This document shows, piece after piece, positions 7,100 through 12,860 of a stretch of DNA of 12,860 nt (position 1 is its first letter; every line of letters starts with the position of its first letter). Position numbers and translations under genes: made by a program. The notes under the pieces are model-generated. The model made no database searches. It saw nothing but the letters and a program-made list of their open reading frames with translations, and was not told the origin of the DNA. This stretch comes from an uncultured Parafilimonas sp. (GTDB lineage Bacteria > Bacteroidota > Bacteroidia > Chitinophagales > Chitinophagaceae), in the NCBI GenBank assembly GCA_937892395.1, contig CALAGJ010000193.1, forward strand, positions 1 to 12,860. The letters run 5' to 3'.

Positions 7100-7875
7100 T
7101 TCATAATATTTTAAAAGATAAACCAACAAAGCTTTTTTTAATTCTGTCCGGCTTTTTTATTGCCAATGCCATTACTGCTGAGGTAATAGGTGTAAAATTA
7201 TTTTCTTTGGAGAAAACACTGGGTTTTAGCTCTGCGAATATCAGCTTTCTTGGAGAGGATGGATTAGGCTTCACGCTTTCAGTTGGCGTCCTTCCCTGGC
7301 CCTTTGTTTTTATTATGACAGATATCATCAATGAATATTTTGGTGTAAGGGGTGTCAAATATTTGTCTTGGCTTACTGCCGGGCTTATTACTGTAGTATT
7401 TTTCATATTTTATTTTTCAATCCAGATGTCTCCTGATAATTTTTGGATTGGCAGTCAGCAATCAAATGGAGTGCCCGATATGCAGGCGGCATACACTCAA
7501 ATATTGGGTCAAGGTATGAGTATCATTTTTGCATCACTCACGGCATTTTTATTGGGGCAGCTAACGGATGCTTTTGTGTTTAGACGGATAAAAAAAATAA
7601 CTGGTGAAAAGCGAATCTGGTTGCGTTCTACTTTTAGTACATTGGTTTCACAATTTATAGATACGATTGTAGTGTCTTATATTTATCTGTATTATAGTTT
7701 ACATTTTTCATTTGCAAGGGTTACAGCAATAGCATTAGTGGGATATACGTATAAATTTACAGTGGCAATAGTTTGCACCCCATTAATATATTTGGTGCAT
7801 AGCAGAATCGAAAAATATTTGGGAAAATCACTTGCAGAAGATATGAAAACTGCTGCTATGGTGGATGAAAACTAA
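7096..7875 (+). CDS. yhhQ: Queuosine precursor transporter, YhhQ/VUT family
   Basis: This 259-residue polytopic membrane protein is of the YhhQ (VUT) family, which imports queuosine precursors such as preQ0/preQ1 across the inner membrane. The family signature is clear: WPFVFIMTDIINEYFG (68-83), GQLTDAF (154-160) and LRSTFSTLVSQFIDT (176-190), within about six hydrophobic segments. The frame extends 19 codons further upstream to 7039. The start at 7096 is chosen because it forms an ATGA overlap with the stop of the preceding gene and gives a normal N-terminus (MIHNILKDKP). It is the last gene of the surE-rlmB cluster. No convincing hairpin terminator follows it. The exact precursor transported cannot be told from the sequence. 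Confidence 0.9.
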   Translation: MIHNILKDKPTKLFLILSGFFIANAITAEVIGVKLFSLEKTLGFSSANISFLGEDGLGFTLSVGVLPWPFVFIMTDIINEYFGVRGVKYLSWLTAGLITVVFFIFYFSIQMSPDNFWIGSQQSNGVPDMQAAYTQILGQGMSIIFASLTAFLLGQLTDAFVFRRIKKITGEKRIWLRSTFSTLVSQFIDTIVVSYIYLYYSLHFSFARVTAIALVGYTYKFTVAIVCTPLIYLVHSRIEKYLGKSLAEDMKTAAMVDEN

Positions 7876-7946
7876 AAATATGAATTACAGATATTTAGAT
7901 GTTATGTAAGTTCAAGTAATATATGCAACAGGTTACTACATTGATG

Positions 7947-7976
7947 GAACGAAGTGGAGCGTAGTGAAACAAAGTT
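7947..7976. repeat. Three imperfect 10-bp tandem units
   Basis: GAACGAAGTG, GAGCGTAGTG and AAACAAAGTT follow one another without gaps. This wording (purine-rich AAC-GAAGTG-GAGCG-AGTG) resembles fragments of dispersed intergenic repeats in Bacteroidota, from memory only. It sits between the transporter stop and the met promoter. It has no terminator shape. Confidence 0.4.
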
Positions 7977-8004
7977 CTTTCAAGATAGAGCTAAAAAAAT
8001 AAAT

Positions 8005-8036
8005 TTGGAATATATTTTTTTACTCCCATATTTTTG
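8005..8036 (+). promoter_or_regulatory. Bacteroidota-type sigma-A promoter of the methionine operon
   Basis: TTG at 8005-8007 (inside TTTG) and TATTTTTG at 8029-8036 are separated by 21 bases. This matches the published Bacteroides consensus TTTG / 19-21 / TAnnTTTG exactly in the -7 element. Transcription would start near 8041-8044, about 20 bases before the riboswitch aptamer, which supports the assignment. Confidence 0.8.
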
Positions 8037-8060
8037 CAGCAGTTCTTTTTATATTATTCA

Positions 8061-8166
8061 CTTATCAAGAAAGGCAGAGGGTAATGGCCCGATGAAGCCT
8101 TGACAACCTGATATTGTAATAACAATATTAAGGTGCCAATTCCATCCCGATTTTGGGACAGATAAG
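8061..8166 (+). promoter_or_regulatory. SAM-I (S-box) riboswitch aptamer
   Basis: This RNA binds S-adenosylmethionine and shuts off the downstream methionine genes. All core parts are visible. P1 is CTTATC (8061-8066) with GATAAG (8161-8166), one more A-T pair outside. The conserved P2/K-turn region follows, with GGCAGAGGG, TGGCCC, GATGAAGCC and AACC. P3 is ATATTGT (8111-8117) with ACAATAT (8122-8128). Then comes the invariant AAGGTGCCAATTCC, and P4 TCCC/GGGA at 8145-8158. Sequence and order match the S-box consensus closely. It lies between a promoter and a metB-like gene, as expected for this class. Confidence 0.97.
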
Positions 8167-8214
8167 TCAGTAAAGTTTTATAATTCTTACTTTTTATAAA
8201 GCTCCTCTGGCTTA
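8163..8214 (+). promoter_or_regulatory. Antiterminator of the SAM riboswitch
   Basis: TAAGTCAG (8163-8170) pairs with CTGGCTTA (8207-8214) over 8 bp with one G-U. Inside it, 8174-8183 pairs with 8194-8203 over 10 bp with one G-U. Together these 18 bp use the 3' strand of aptamer P1 and the 5' strand of the terminator. The antiterminator therefore cannot coexist with SAM-bound P1 or with the terminator. Confidence 0.8.
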
Positions 8215-8229
8215 CAGTGGAGCTTTTTT
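8198..8229 (+). terminator. SAM-controlled intrinsic terminator
   Basis: AAAGCTCC (8198-8205) pairs with GGAGCTTT (8219-8226), topped after a T-T mismatch by CTG (8207-8209) with CAG (8215-8217) around a GCTTA loop. The T run 8224-8229 follows. It is formed when SAM holds P1 closed and ends transcription before the metB-like gene. Confidence 0.9.
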
Positions 8230-8256
8230 ATTTTCAAGAAGTTTCATCAGTCGTTA

Positions 8257-8301
8257 TTTCTCCTTTTTTGATTATTCATTTTTAAAAATCAAAAAGAGAA
8301 A
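8257..8301 (+). promoter_or_regulatory. AT-rich hairpin adjoining the metB-like start codon
   Basis: TTTCTC (8257-8262) pairs with GAGAAA (8296-8301), and TTTTTGATT (8265-8273) with AATCAAAAA (8287-8295), with a two-base bulge and a 13-base loop. This gives 15 bp ending two bases before the ATG at 8304. It would hide the ribosome landing site. Because the stem is mostly A-U it may be weak. Confidence 0.5.
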
Positions 8302-8303
8302 TC

Positions 8304-9482
8304 ATGTCAGAACAAACAAAACTCATTCACAGCATTCCATGCAATGCATTAACAGGTGCCATCAGTGTACCCATTTATCAAACCAGCACATTTGTGCAAG
8401 AAGCTCCGGGTATCAATAAAGGGTATGATTATGCAAGATCAGGAAACCCTACCCGATCGGCTTTAGAATCATTAATTGCCACTTTAGAACATGGTCATAC
8501 TGGTGTAGCATTTGCCAGTGGATTGGCAGCCATTGATGCGGTTTTAAAGTTATTAAAATCAGGAGATGAAATCATTGCTGTTGATGATATTTATGGTGGA
8601 GCCTATCGATTATTTACACATGTGTATGAAAAATTTGGCATCACTGTAAAATATGTAGATACCACAGATGCCATCAATGTATTCAATGCATTTACAGACA
8701 AAACAAAACTCATTTGGATTGAGACTCCTACAAATCCTACCTTAAAAATTTCAGATATAAAAGCTATTGCAAGAATTGCAAAATCTAGTAATGCATTGCT
8801 TTGTGTGGACAATACTTTTGCTACACCTGCTTTGCAACTTCCACTTGACTTAGGTGCAGACATAGTAGTACATAGTGCTACAAAATATTTAGGCGGACAT
8901 AGTGATCTCATAGCAGGCTTAGTTGTAACAAAAAATGAAGCATTAGGTGATCAAATAAAATTTATCCAAAATGCAAGTGGAGCCATACTCGCTCCCTTCG
9001 ATAGTTGGTTGGTAATAAGAGGCATCGAAACACTTTATCTGCGTGTAAAGCAGCATTGTAGCAGTGCTCAGGCCATTGCAGAATACCTCATCAATCATCC
9101 ATTTGTGAACAAAGTGTATTACCCCGGTTTGAAAACACATGTTAATCATCAAATAGCAAAGCAACAGTCAAAGGGGTTTGGCGGTATTGTTTCTTTTACA
9201 CTAAAGCAGGATACTGCAGAGGCTGCTGTAAGTGTAGTTACATCTACCCAGTATTTCAAACTGGCAGAAAGTTTAGGTGGTGTTAAAAGTTTATTGTGTC
9301 ATCCTGCAGCCATGACACACAAAAGTATCCCCGCTGAAAAGCGCCGTGCAGCAGGGGTTTCGGATAGTTTAATCAGACTTAGTGTAGGTTTAGAAGATGC
9401 TACTGATTTAATTTTAGACTTACAAAAAGCATTGGAAAAAACTGCTTTACTAACTAATGTTTATTCTGTAGAGAAAAGTTAA
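8304..9482 (+). CDS. metB: Cystathionine gamma-synthase-like PLP enzyme
   Basis: This 392-residue member of the Cys/Met metabolism PLP-dependent family probably joins O-acetylhomoserine to cysteine to give cystathionine. The sequence shows SVPIYQTSTFVQ at 21-32, YDYARSGNPTRSALE at 41-55 (the family's Tyr and Arg that bind the neighbouring subunit's cofactor phosphate), FASGLAAI at 70-77, ETPTNPTLKISD at 140-151, VDNTFATP at 168-175, and the cofactor lysine Lys194 in HSATKYLGGHSDLIAG. Cystathionine gamma-lyase is nearly identical in motifs and cannot be excluded. The context (SAM riboswitch in front, metY, metX and hom behind) favours a biosynthetic role. It is the first gene after the riboswitch, so its expression should fall when SAM is high. 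The start ATG is preceded by an AT-rich hairpin. Confidence 0.88.
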   Translation: MSEQTKLIHSIPCNALTGAISVPIYQTSTFVQEAPGINKGYDYARSGNPTRSALESLIATLEHGHTGVAFASGLAAIDAVLKLLKSGDEIIAVDDIYGGAYRLFTHVYEKFGITVKYVDTTDAINVFNAFTDKTKLIWIETPTNPTLKISDIKAIARIAKSSNALLCVDNTFATPALQLPLDLGADIVVHSATKYLGGHSDLIAGLVVTKNEALGDQIKFIQNASGAILAPFDSWLVIRGIETLYLRVKQHCSSAQAIAEYLINHPFVNKVYYPGLKTHVNHQIAKQQSKGFGGIVSFTLKQDTAEAAVSVVTSTQYFKLAESLGGVKSLLCHPAAMTHKSIPAEKRRAAGVSDSLIRLSVGLEDATDLILDLQKALEKTALLTNVYSVEKS

Positions 9483-9498
9483 AAAGCAAACTACTTTG

Positions 9499-9529
9499 TT
9501 GAATGATTTGGGTTCAGTTTATAATATTG
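9499..9529 (+). promoter_or_regulatory. Promoter-like sequence upstream of metY
   Basis: TTG at 9499-9501 and TAATATTG at 9522-9529 are 20 bases apart. The -7 element differs from TAnnTTTG at one position. The predicted start of transcription, about 9533-9537, almost coincides with the ATG of a short Met/Cys-rich frame at 9535. It could give metY-metX-hom expression independent of the SAM riboswitch. Confidence 0.45.
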
Positions 9530-9534
9530 TAAGA

Positions 9535-9618
9535 ATGAATTTTTTATGCAACAATAATATTCGCTTACATGCATCGACTGCATGGATGATGATTTGTTGT
9601 ATCTATTGTATGCCGTAA
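9535..9618 (+). CDS. Candidate 27-residue Met/Cys-rich leader peptide
   Basis: ATG at 9535 opens a 27-codon frame ending at TAA 9616-9618, 104 bases before metY. The peptide begins MNFLCNNN and ends WMMICCIYCMP. Four residues are Met and four are Cys, and six of these eight fall within the last eleven codons. Clusters of codons for the end product or substrate are the hallmark of leader peptides that sense charged tRNA. Here the next gene, metY, makes homocysteine for methionine, and cysteine is the competing sulfur donor of the MetB route. The last codons and stop form the stem and GTAA loop of a hairpin. Caution: the frame is short, the region is T/G-rich by composition, and the upstream promoter would leave almost no 5' leader, so initiation would be nearly leaderless unless transcripts read through from metB. 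Confidence 0.5.
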   Translation: MNFLCNNNIRLHASTAWMMICCIYCMP

Positions 9619-9682
9619 GGCATCATATTATCATTTCCCCCAATTCTATTTATTGTCATTTTTTTTAAGCCTTGAAAGGCTT
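9546..9682 (+). promoter_or_regulatory. Structured mRNA leader of metY with alternative pairings
   Basis: Stems readable by eye: A, 9546-9554 with 9594-9602 (9 bp, one G-U). B, CATGCA 9568-9573 with TGCATG 9579-9584 (6 bp, 5-base loop). C, ATGCC 9610-9614 with GGCAT 9619-9623 and a GTAA (GNRA) tetraloop. D, 9586-9593 with 9627-9634 (8 bp, one G-U), enclosing C. E, AAGCCT 9667-9672 with AGGCTT 9677-9682. A and D exclude each other in a simple fold, and AAGGC of C could instead pair with GCCTT of E. A T8 run lies at 9659-9666 just before E. No standard terminator hairpin precedes it. It matches no riboswitch class I recognise. Confidence 0.5.
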
Positions 9683-9722
9683 CCATCACATTATATTTTA
9701 TACATTAATTAATAACATTTTT

Positions 9723-11045
9723 ATGAGCAGTTTACATTTTGATACGTTACAGCTTCATGCCGGCCAACAAATTGATCCTACAACAAAAAGCAGGGCCGTG
9801 CCCATATATCAAACTACATCTTATGGTTTTAATAATGCAGCACATGCAGCAAATCTTTTTGGATTAAAAGAATTTGGAAATATTTATACACGCATCATGA
9901 ATCCAACTTCCGATGTATTTGAGCAAAGAATTGCAGCATTAGAAGGTGGCGTGGCTGCATTGGCTACCAGTAGTGGGCAAGCAGCACAATTTATTGCGCT
10001 CAACAATATTTTGCAGGCAGGAGATAATTTTATAACCACTTCATTTTTATATGGTGGTACGCACAATCAATTTAAAGTTGCCTTCAAGCGTTTAGGTATA
10101 GATGCACGCTTTGCAAATGGTGATGATCCCTCATCATTTATATCTTTAATTGATGTAAATACAAAGGCAATTTATTTAGAAACAATTGGTAATCCAAGAT
10201 TAAATATTCCTGACTTTGAAAAATTTGTAGCTATTGCCAAATCATTTGATATACCACTTATTGTTGATAATACGTTTGGCGCTGGCGGATATTTATTTGC
10301 TCCAATTAAGTGGGGTGCAAATGTGGTAGTGAGTAGTGCTACCAAATGGATTGGTGGTCATGGCAATTCTATTGGTGGAGTAATTGTGGATGGAGGAAAT
10401 TATAACTGGGGCAATGGTAAATTCCCGCAGTTTACAGAGCCAAGTGAAGGATATCATGGATTAAAATTTTGGGAAGTTTTTGGTGAAGGAAACCCATTAG
10501 GATTACCAAATATCGCTTTTGCCATAAGGGCAAGAGTTGAAGGCCTACGAGACTTTGGTCCTTCACAGAGTCCTTTTAATTCATTTCTTTTACTGCAAGG
10601 CATTGAAACATTGAGTCTGCGTGTACAGCGCCACACAGATAATGCATTGGCATTGGCTGATTGGTTAGAACAACACCCTCATGTAGAGTATGTTTTATAT
10701 CCTGGTTTGCAGAGTAGTAATTACCACGAATTAGCAAAAAAATATTTAACCAATGGCTTTGGTGGTGTATTACAGTTTGGGATAAAAGGTGGGAAAGAAA
10801 ATGCAATTGCCTTTATAGATGCTCTACGATTAGTGAGTCATTTAGCAAATGTGGGTGATGCAAAAACTTTAATCATACATCCTGCTTCTACCACACATGA
10901 GCAACTGAGCGAAGCTGATCAAATAGCAAGTGGTGTATTGCCCAATCAAGTAAGAGTAAGTGTTGGTATAGAACATATCAGCGACATACAAGCCGATTTT
11001 CAGCAAGCATTTGATAAAATATTTTCTGCGGAATTAGTTGCATAA
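9723..11045 (+). CDS. metY: O-acetylhomoserine aminocarboxypropyltransferase (sulfhydrylase)
   Basis: This 440-residue PLP enzyme converts O-acetylhomoserine plus sulfide to homocysteine (direct sulfhydrylation). It is longer than the adjacent MetB-like paralogue, and the extra length around 220-285 is characteristic of the OAH sulfhydrylase subgroup. Motifs: DTLQLHAGQQIDPTTKSRAVPIYQTTSY (4-34), YTRIMNPTSDVFEQRIAALEGG (55-76), ETIGNPRLNIPD (153-164), VDNTFGAGGYL (181-191), cofactor Lys208 in SSATKWIGGHGNSIGG, and RVSVGIEH near the end. The frame is open back to a TTG at 9672, but the ATG at 9723 gives the normal family N-terminus. It follows a structured leader with a candidate leader peptide and precedes metX by 41 bases. 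It shares its substrate with the MetB-like enzyme. Confidence 0.94.
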   Translation: MSSLHFDTLQLHAGQQIDPTTKSRAVPIYQTTSYGFNNAAHAANLFGLKEFGNIYTRIMNPTSDVFEQRIAALEGGVAALATSSGQAAQFIALNNILQAGDNFITTSFLYGGTHNQFKVAFKRLGIDARFANGDDPSSFISLIDVNTKAIYLETIGNPRLNIPDFEKFVAIAKSFDIPLIVDNTFGAGGYLFAPIKWGANVVVSSATKWIGGHGNSIGGVIVDGGNYNWGNGKFPQFTEPSEGYHGLKFWEVFGEGNPLGLPNIAFAIRARVEGLRDFGPSQSPFNSFLLLQGIETLSLRVQRHTDNALALADWLEQHPHVEYVLYPGLQSSNYHELAKKYLTNGFGGVLQFGIKGGKENAIAFIDALRLVSHLANVGDAKTLIIHPASTTHEQLSEADQIASGVLPNQVRVSVGIEHISDIQADFQQAFDKIFSAELVA

Positions 11046-11086
11046 ACGTGTAATGCTGTAAGATCAAAAAAACCATTGTATCATTC

Positions 11087-12106
11087 ATGGGCGAACAAGT
11101 ATTTCAATATAATAATCTGTTTACTTTAGAGAGTGGAATTGTGCTCAATGGTTTTCATTTAGCTTATCATCAATTTGGGGAACTGAATGCTGATAGTAGC
11201 AATGTGGTGTGGGTCTTTCATGCACTTACTGCCAATAGTAATCCTACAGAGTGGTGGCAGGGAATAATTGGACCTAATAAACTATTTGACCCTGCCCTGT
11301 ACTCCATTATTTGTGTGAATATGCCAGGTAGTTGTTATGGTAGTATTTCTCCTTTGGATATCAATACAGATACGGAGAAAAAATACTACCACGACTTTCC
11401 TTTTTTCACAATTCGAGACATGGTCCAATCTTATCAACTACTTTCCAATGCCTTGGGCATATCCAAAATTAAATATGGTATTGGTGGCAGTATGGGAGGT
11501 CAGCAATTGCTTCAATGGGCAGTTGATGAACCCCATCGATTTGAGCATATTATTCCCATAGCAACTAATGCTTTTCATAGCCAGTGGGGTATTGCTTTTA
11601 ATGAGAGTCAAAGATGGGCAATTGAAACAGATCCTACATGGATGCTGCAACAAGATGATGCCGGCTTAGCAGGTATGAAAGCGGCCCGGAGTATTGCACT
11701 ATTGAGTTATAGAAACTATAAATCTTATGCGGCTGCATCAGTAGTACATACCAATAAAAACGCAGCTACTTATCAGCGATACCAAGGAGAAAAATTAGCA
11801 ACTCGTTTTAATGCATTCAGTTATTATTTTTTAAGTAAAGCAATGGATACACATCATCTTGGAAACAAATCCTATACCGTAAAGGAAGCACTTTCGAAAA
11901 TTAAGTCAAACTGCTTAGTGATAGGCATTTCATCCGATATATTATTCCCTATATCTGAGCAAAGATTTTTAGCTGAACATATTGAAGGGGCTTCATGGCA
12001 GATCATAGACTCAAACTATGGTCATGATGGTTTCCTGCTTGAATTTGATGCTATTACAACTGCCATTAAAGATTGGCAAAATGATATTAAAACTATAAAT
12101 ATTTGA
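11087..12106 (+). CDS. metX: Homoserine O-acetyltransferase
   Basis: MetX transfers acetyl from acetyl-CoA to homoserine, giving the O-acetylhomoserine used by both sulfur-fixing enzymes upstream. This 339-residue alpha/beta hydrolase shows the whole catalytic set: oxyanion region VFHALTANSN at 43-52, nucleophile Ser135 in GIGGSMGGQQ, Asp284 in ISSDILFP, and His313 in YGHDGFLLE. NMPGSCYGSISP (78-89) is the family's substrate-loop signature. Length is slightly below the usual 350-380 but nothing essential is missing. Enzymes of this fold may use succinyl-CoA in some bacteria. Acetyl is favoured here because a MetY follows the same operon logic, but this is inference. It starts 41 bases after metY and ends 15 bases before hom, so it is in the same transcript. 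Confidence 0.94.
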   Translation: MGEQVFQYNNLFTLESGIVLNGFHLAYHQFGELNADSSNVVWVFHALTANSNPTEWWQGIIGPNKLFDPALYSIICVNMPGSCYGSISPLDINTDTEKKYYHDFPFFTIRDMVQSYQLLSNALGISKIKYGIGGSMGGQQLLQWAVDEPHRFEHIIPIATNAFHSQWGIAFNESQRWAIETDPTWMLQQDDAGLAGMKAARSIALLSYRNYKSYAAASVVHTNKNAATYQRYQGEKLATRFNAFSYYFLSKAMDTHHLGNKSYTVKEALSKIKSNCLVIGISSDILFPISEQRFLAEHIEGASWQIIDSNYGHDGFLLEFDAITTAIKDWQNDIKTINI

Positions 12107-12121
12107 AATAAAAAAATTAGA

Positions 12122-12828
12122 ATGTCAAAAAAATTAAAGATTGGTCTATTCGGTTTTGGTGTAGTGGGTGAGGGCCTTTATAAAGTATTACATCAAACAC
12201 CTACACTACGAGCATCCATTGAAAAAGTTTGTATAAAAGATGCTACAAAAAAAAGAAATGCACCAGCAGATTTATTCACCACTCAAAAAAATGATTTACT
12301 TTTTAACGATGATATAAACATTATTGTAGAAGTAATAGATGATGCAGATGCAGCTTTTGAAATTGTATGTACTGCAATGCAAAACGGTAAACATGTAGTG
12401 AGTGCAAGTAAAAAAATGCTGGCACATCATCTTCCGGAAATACTTGCCTTGCAAGAAAAATATCAGCGCAGTTTTTTGTATGAAAGTGCAGCTTGTGCAT
12501 CTATTCCTGTTATCAGAAATTTAGAAGAATATTATAATAACGATTTTCTACAATCTATTCAAGGGATTGTAAATGGTTCTACCAATTTTATCTTAACAAA
12601 GATGTTTGAAGATAAACTGGATTATACAGAAGCTTTATTACTGGCGCAGCAACTTGGTTTTGCCGAAAGCAATCCAAAGCTTGATGTAGAAGGCTACGAT
12701 GCAGTAAATAAATGGACATTTCTTTTAACGCATGCATATGGCATTGTTACAAAATCTGAGAACATTGTATTTACAGGTATTCAGAATATCCAGGGTTCAG
12801 ACGCTGCTGTGGCAAAAGAAAAAGGTTA
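12122..12828 (+). CDS. hom: Homoserine dehydrogenase, truncated by adapter sequence at the contig end
   Basis: The enzyme reduces aspartate semialdehyde to homoserine with NAD(P)H, the entry to the methionine/threonine branch. Visible: Rossmann motif GLFGFGVVGEGL at 8-19, VSASKKML at 93-100 (family TANK-type lysine), YESAACASIPVIRNL at 120-134, GIVNGSTNFIL at 148-158, and GFAESNPKLDVEGYDAVNK at 179-197. The last holds Glu182, Asp188, Asp193 and Lys197 with the same spacing as yeast Glu208, Asp214, Asp219 and Lys223. Only about 235 of the 400 or more residues expected are present. The apparent TAA at 12827-12829 is made of two genomic bases plus the first A of the adapter, so it is not a real stop. 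In the family, AK-KG is typically followed by Tyr, and TA plus a missing base fits TAT/TAC. It is the last gene seen of the met operon. Confidence 0.93.
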
Positions 12829-12860
12829 AGATCGGAAGAGCGTCGTGTAGGGAAAGAGTG
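12829..12860. other. Illumina TruSeq adapter read-through (non-genomic)
   Basis: The last 32 bases begin AGATCGGAAGAGC and end GGGAAAGAGTG. They are the exact reverse complement of the TruSeq read-1 adapter end, as I know it. This is library artefact left at the contig end and should be trimmed. It also creates the false stop codon of hom. Confidence 0.98.

Larger units (their letters stand above)
7876..8303 (+). other. 428-base intergenic region: repeat, promoter, SAM riboswitch, terminator, hairpin
   Basis: There is no protein-coding gene here. The first 70 bases show nothing identifiable. A small three-unit repeat lies at 7947-7976, a Bacteroidota promoter at 8005-8036, a SAM-I aptamer at 8061-8166, an antiterminator/terminator pair up to 8229, and an AT-rich hairpin next to the metB-like start codon. 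Each has its own entry. Confidence 0.9.

Noticed and set aside
9584..9666. Possible terminator formed by 9586-9593 pairing with 9652-9659 just before the T8 run
   Set aside because: It needs two G-U wobbles and a loop of nearly 60 bases. The alternative partner at 9627-9634 pairs better, so I do not call a terminator.
9546..9682. Second SAM riboswitch (SAM-I or SAM-II) before metY
   Set aside because: None of the S-box core sequences are present, and I see no SAM-II pseudoknot pattern.
9672..9722. In-frame 17-codon upstream extension of metY from a TTG
   Set aside because: It starts inside a hairpin and adds residues unlike the family. The ATG at 9723 gives the standard MetY N-terminus.
1..12828. 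CRISPR array, insertion sequence, tRNA/rRNA gene or defence system
   Set aside because: I saw no regularly spaced repeats, transposase motifs, terminal inverted repeats or cloverleaf sequences. All larger frames are assigned to housekeeping or hypothetical genes.

Overview
The window is AT-rich chromosomal DNA that looks like a Bacteroidota genome, most probably Chitinophagaceae-like. The phylum call rests on four things: a TTG-N21-TAnnTTTG promoter, a TonB protein with a long Asn/Gly linker, lipoproteins with short LxxC-type signals, and the lack of clear Shine-Dalgarno sequences. The family-level guess is inference from protein style. It is ordinary housekeeping DNA with no mobile element, CRISPR array or defence island. 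The last 32 bases are not genomic: they match the Illumina TruSeq adapter, so the true right edge is 12828.

Left part (1-4742). A secreted lipoprotein of the vanadium-dependent haloperoxidase type runs off the left edge on the minus strand. Upstream of it, also on minus, is a membrane-anchored hypothetical protein. A divergent plus-strand gene encodes an unknown lipoprotein with four evenly spaced cysteines near its C-terminus. It converges on folC and ends in a terminator hairpin that lies inside the last codons of folC. folC sits behind a TonB-like gene on the minus strand.

Middle part (4975-7875). A tight plus-strand cluster holds surE, a small membrane protein, rlmB, a second small membrane protein and a YhhQ-type queuosine precursor transporter. 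Most junctions overlap or nearly touch, which suggests one transcript.

Right part (8005-12828). This is a methionine biosynthesis locus. A Bacteroidota-type promoter feeds a SAM-I riboswitch with a complete antiterminator/terminator pair, followed by a metB-like PLP enzyme, metY, metX and hom. Hom makes homoserine and MetX acetylates it. O-acetylhomoserine then goes either to cystathionine (MetB-like) or directly to homocysteine (MetY). Between metB and metY is a 240-base gap. It holds a promoter-like sequence, a 27-codon open frame whose end is packed with Met and Cys codons, and several hairpins with mutually exclusive pairings. I read it as a candidate Met/Cys leader-peptide attenuator, layered under the SAM riboswitch and placed where the two homocysteine routes split. 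It is the most interesting observation in the window, and it is an inference.
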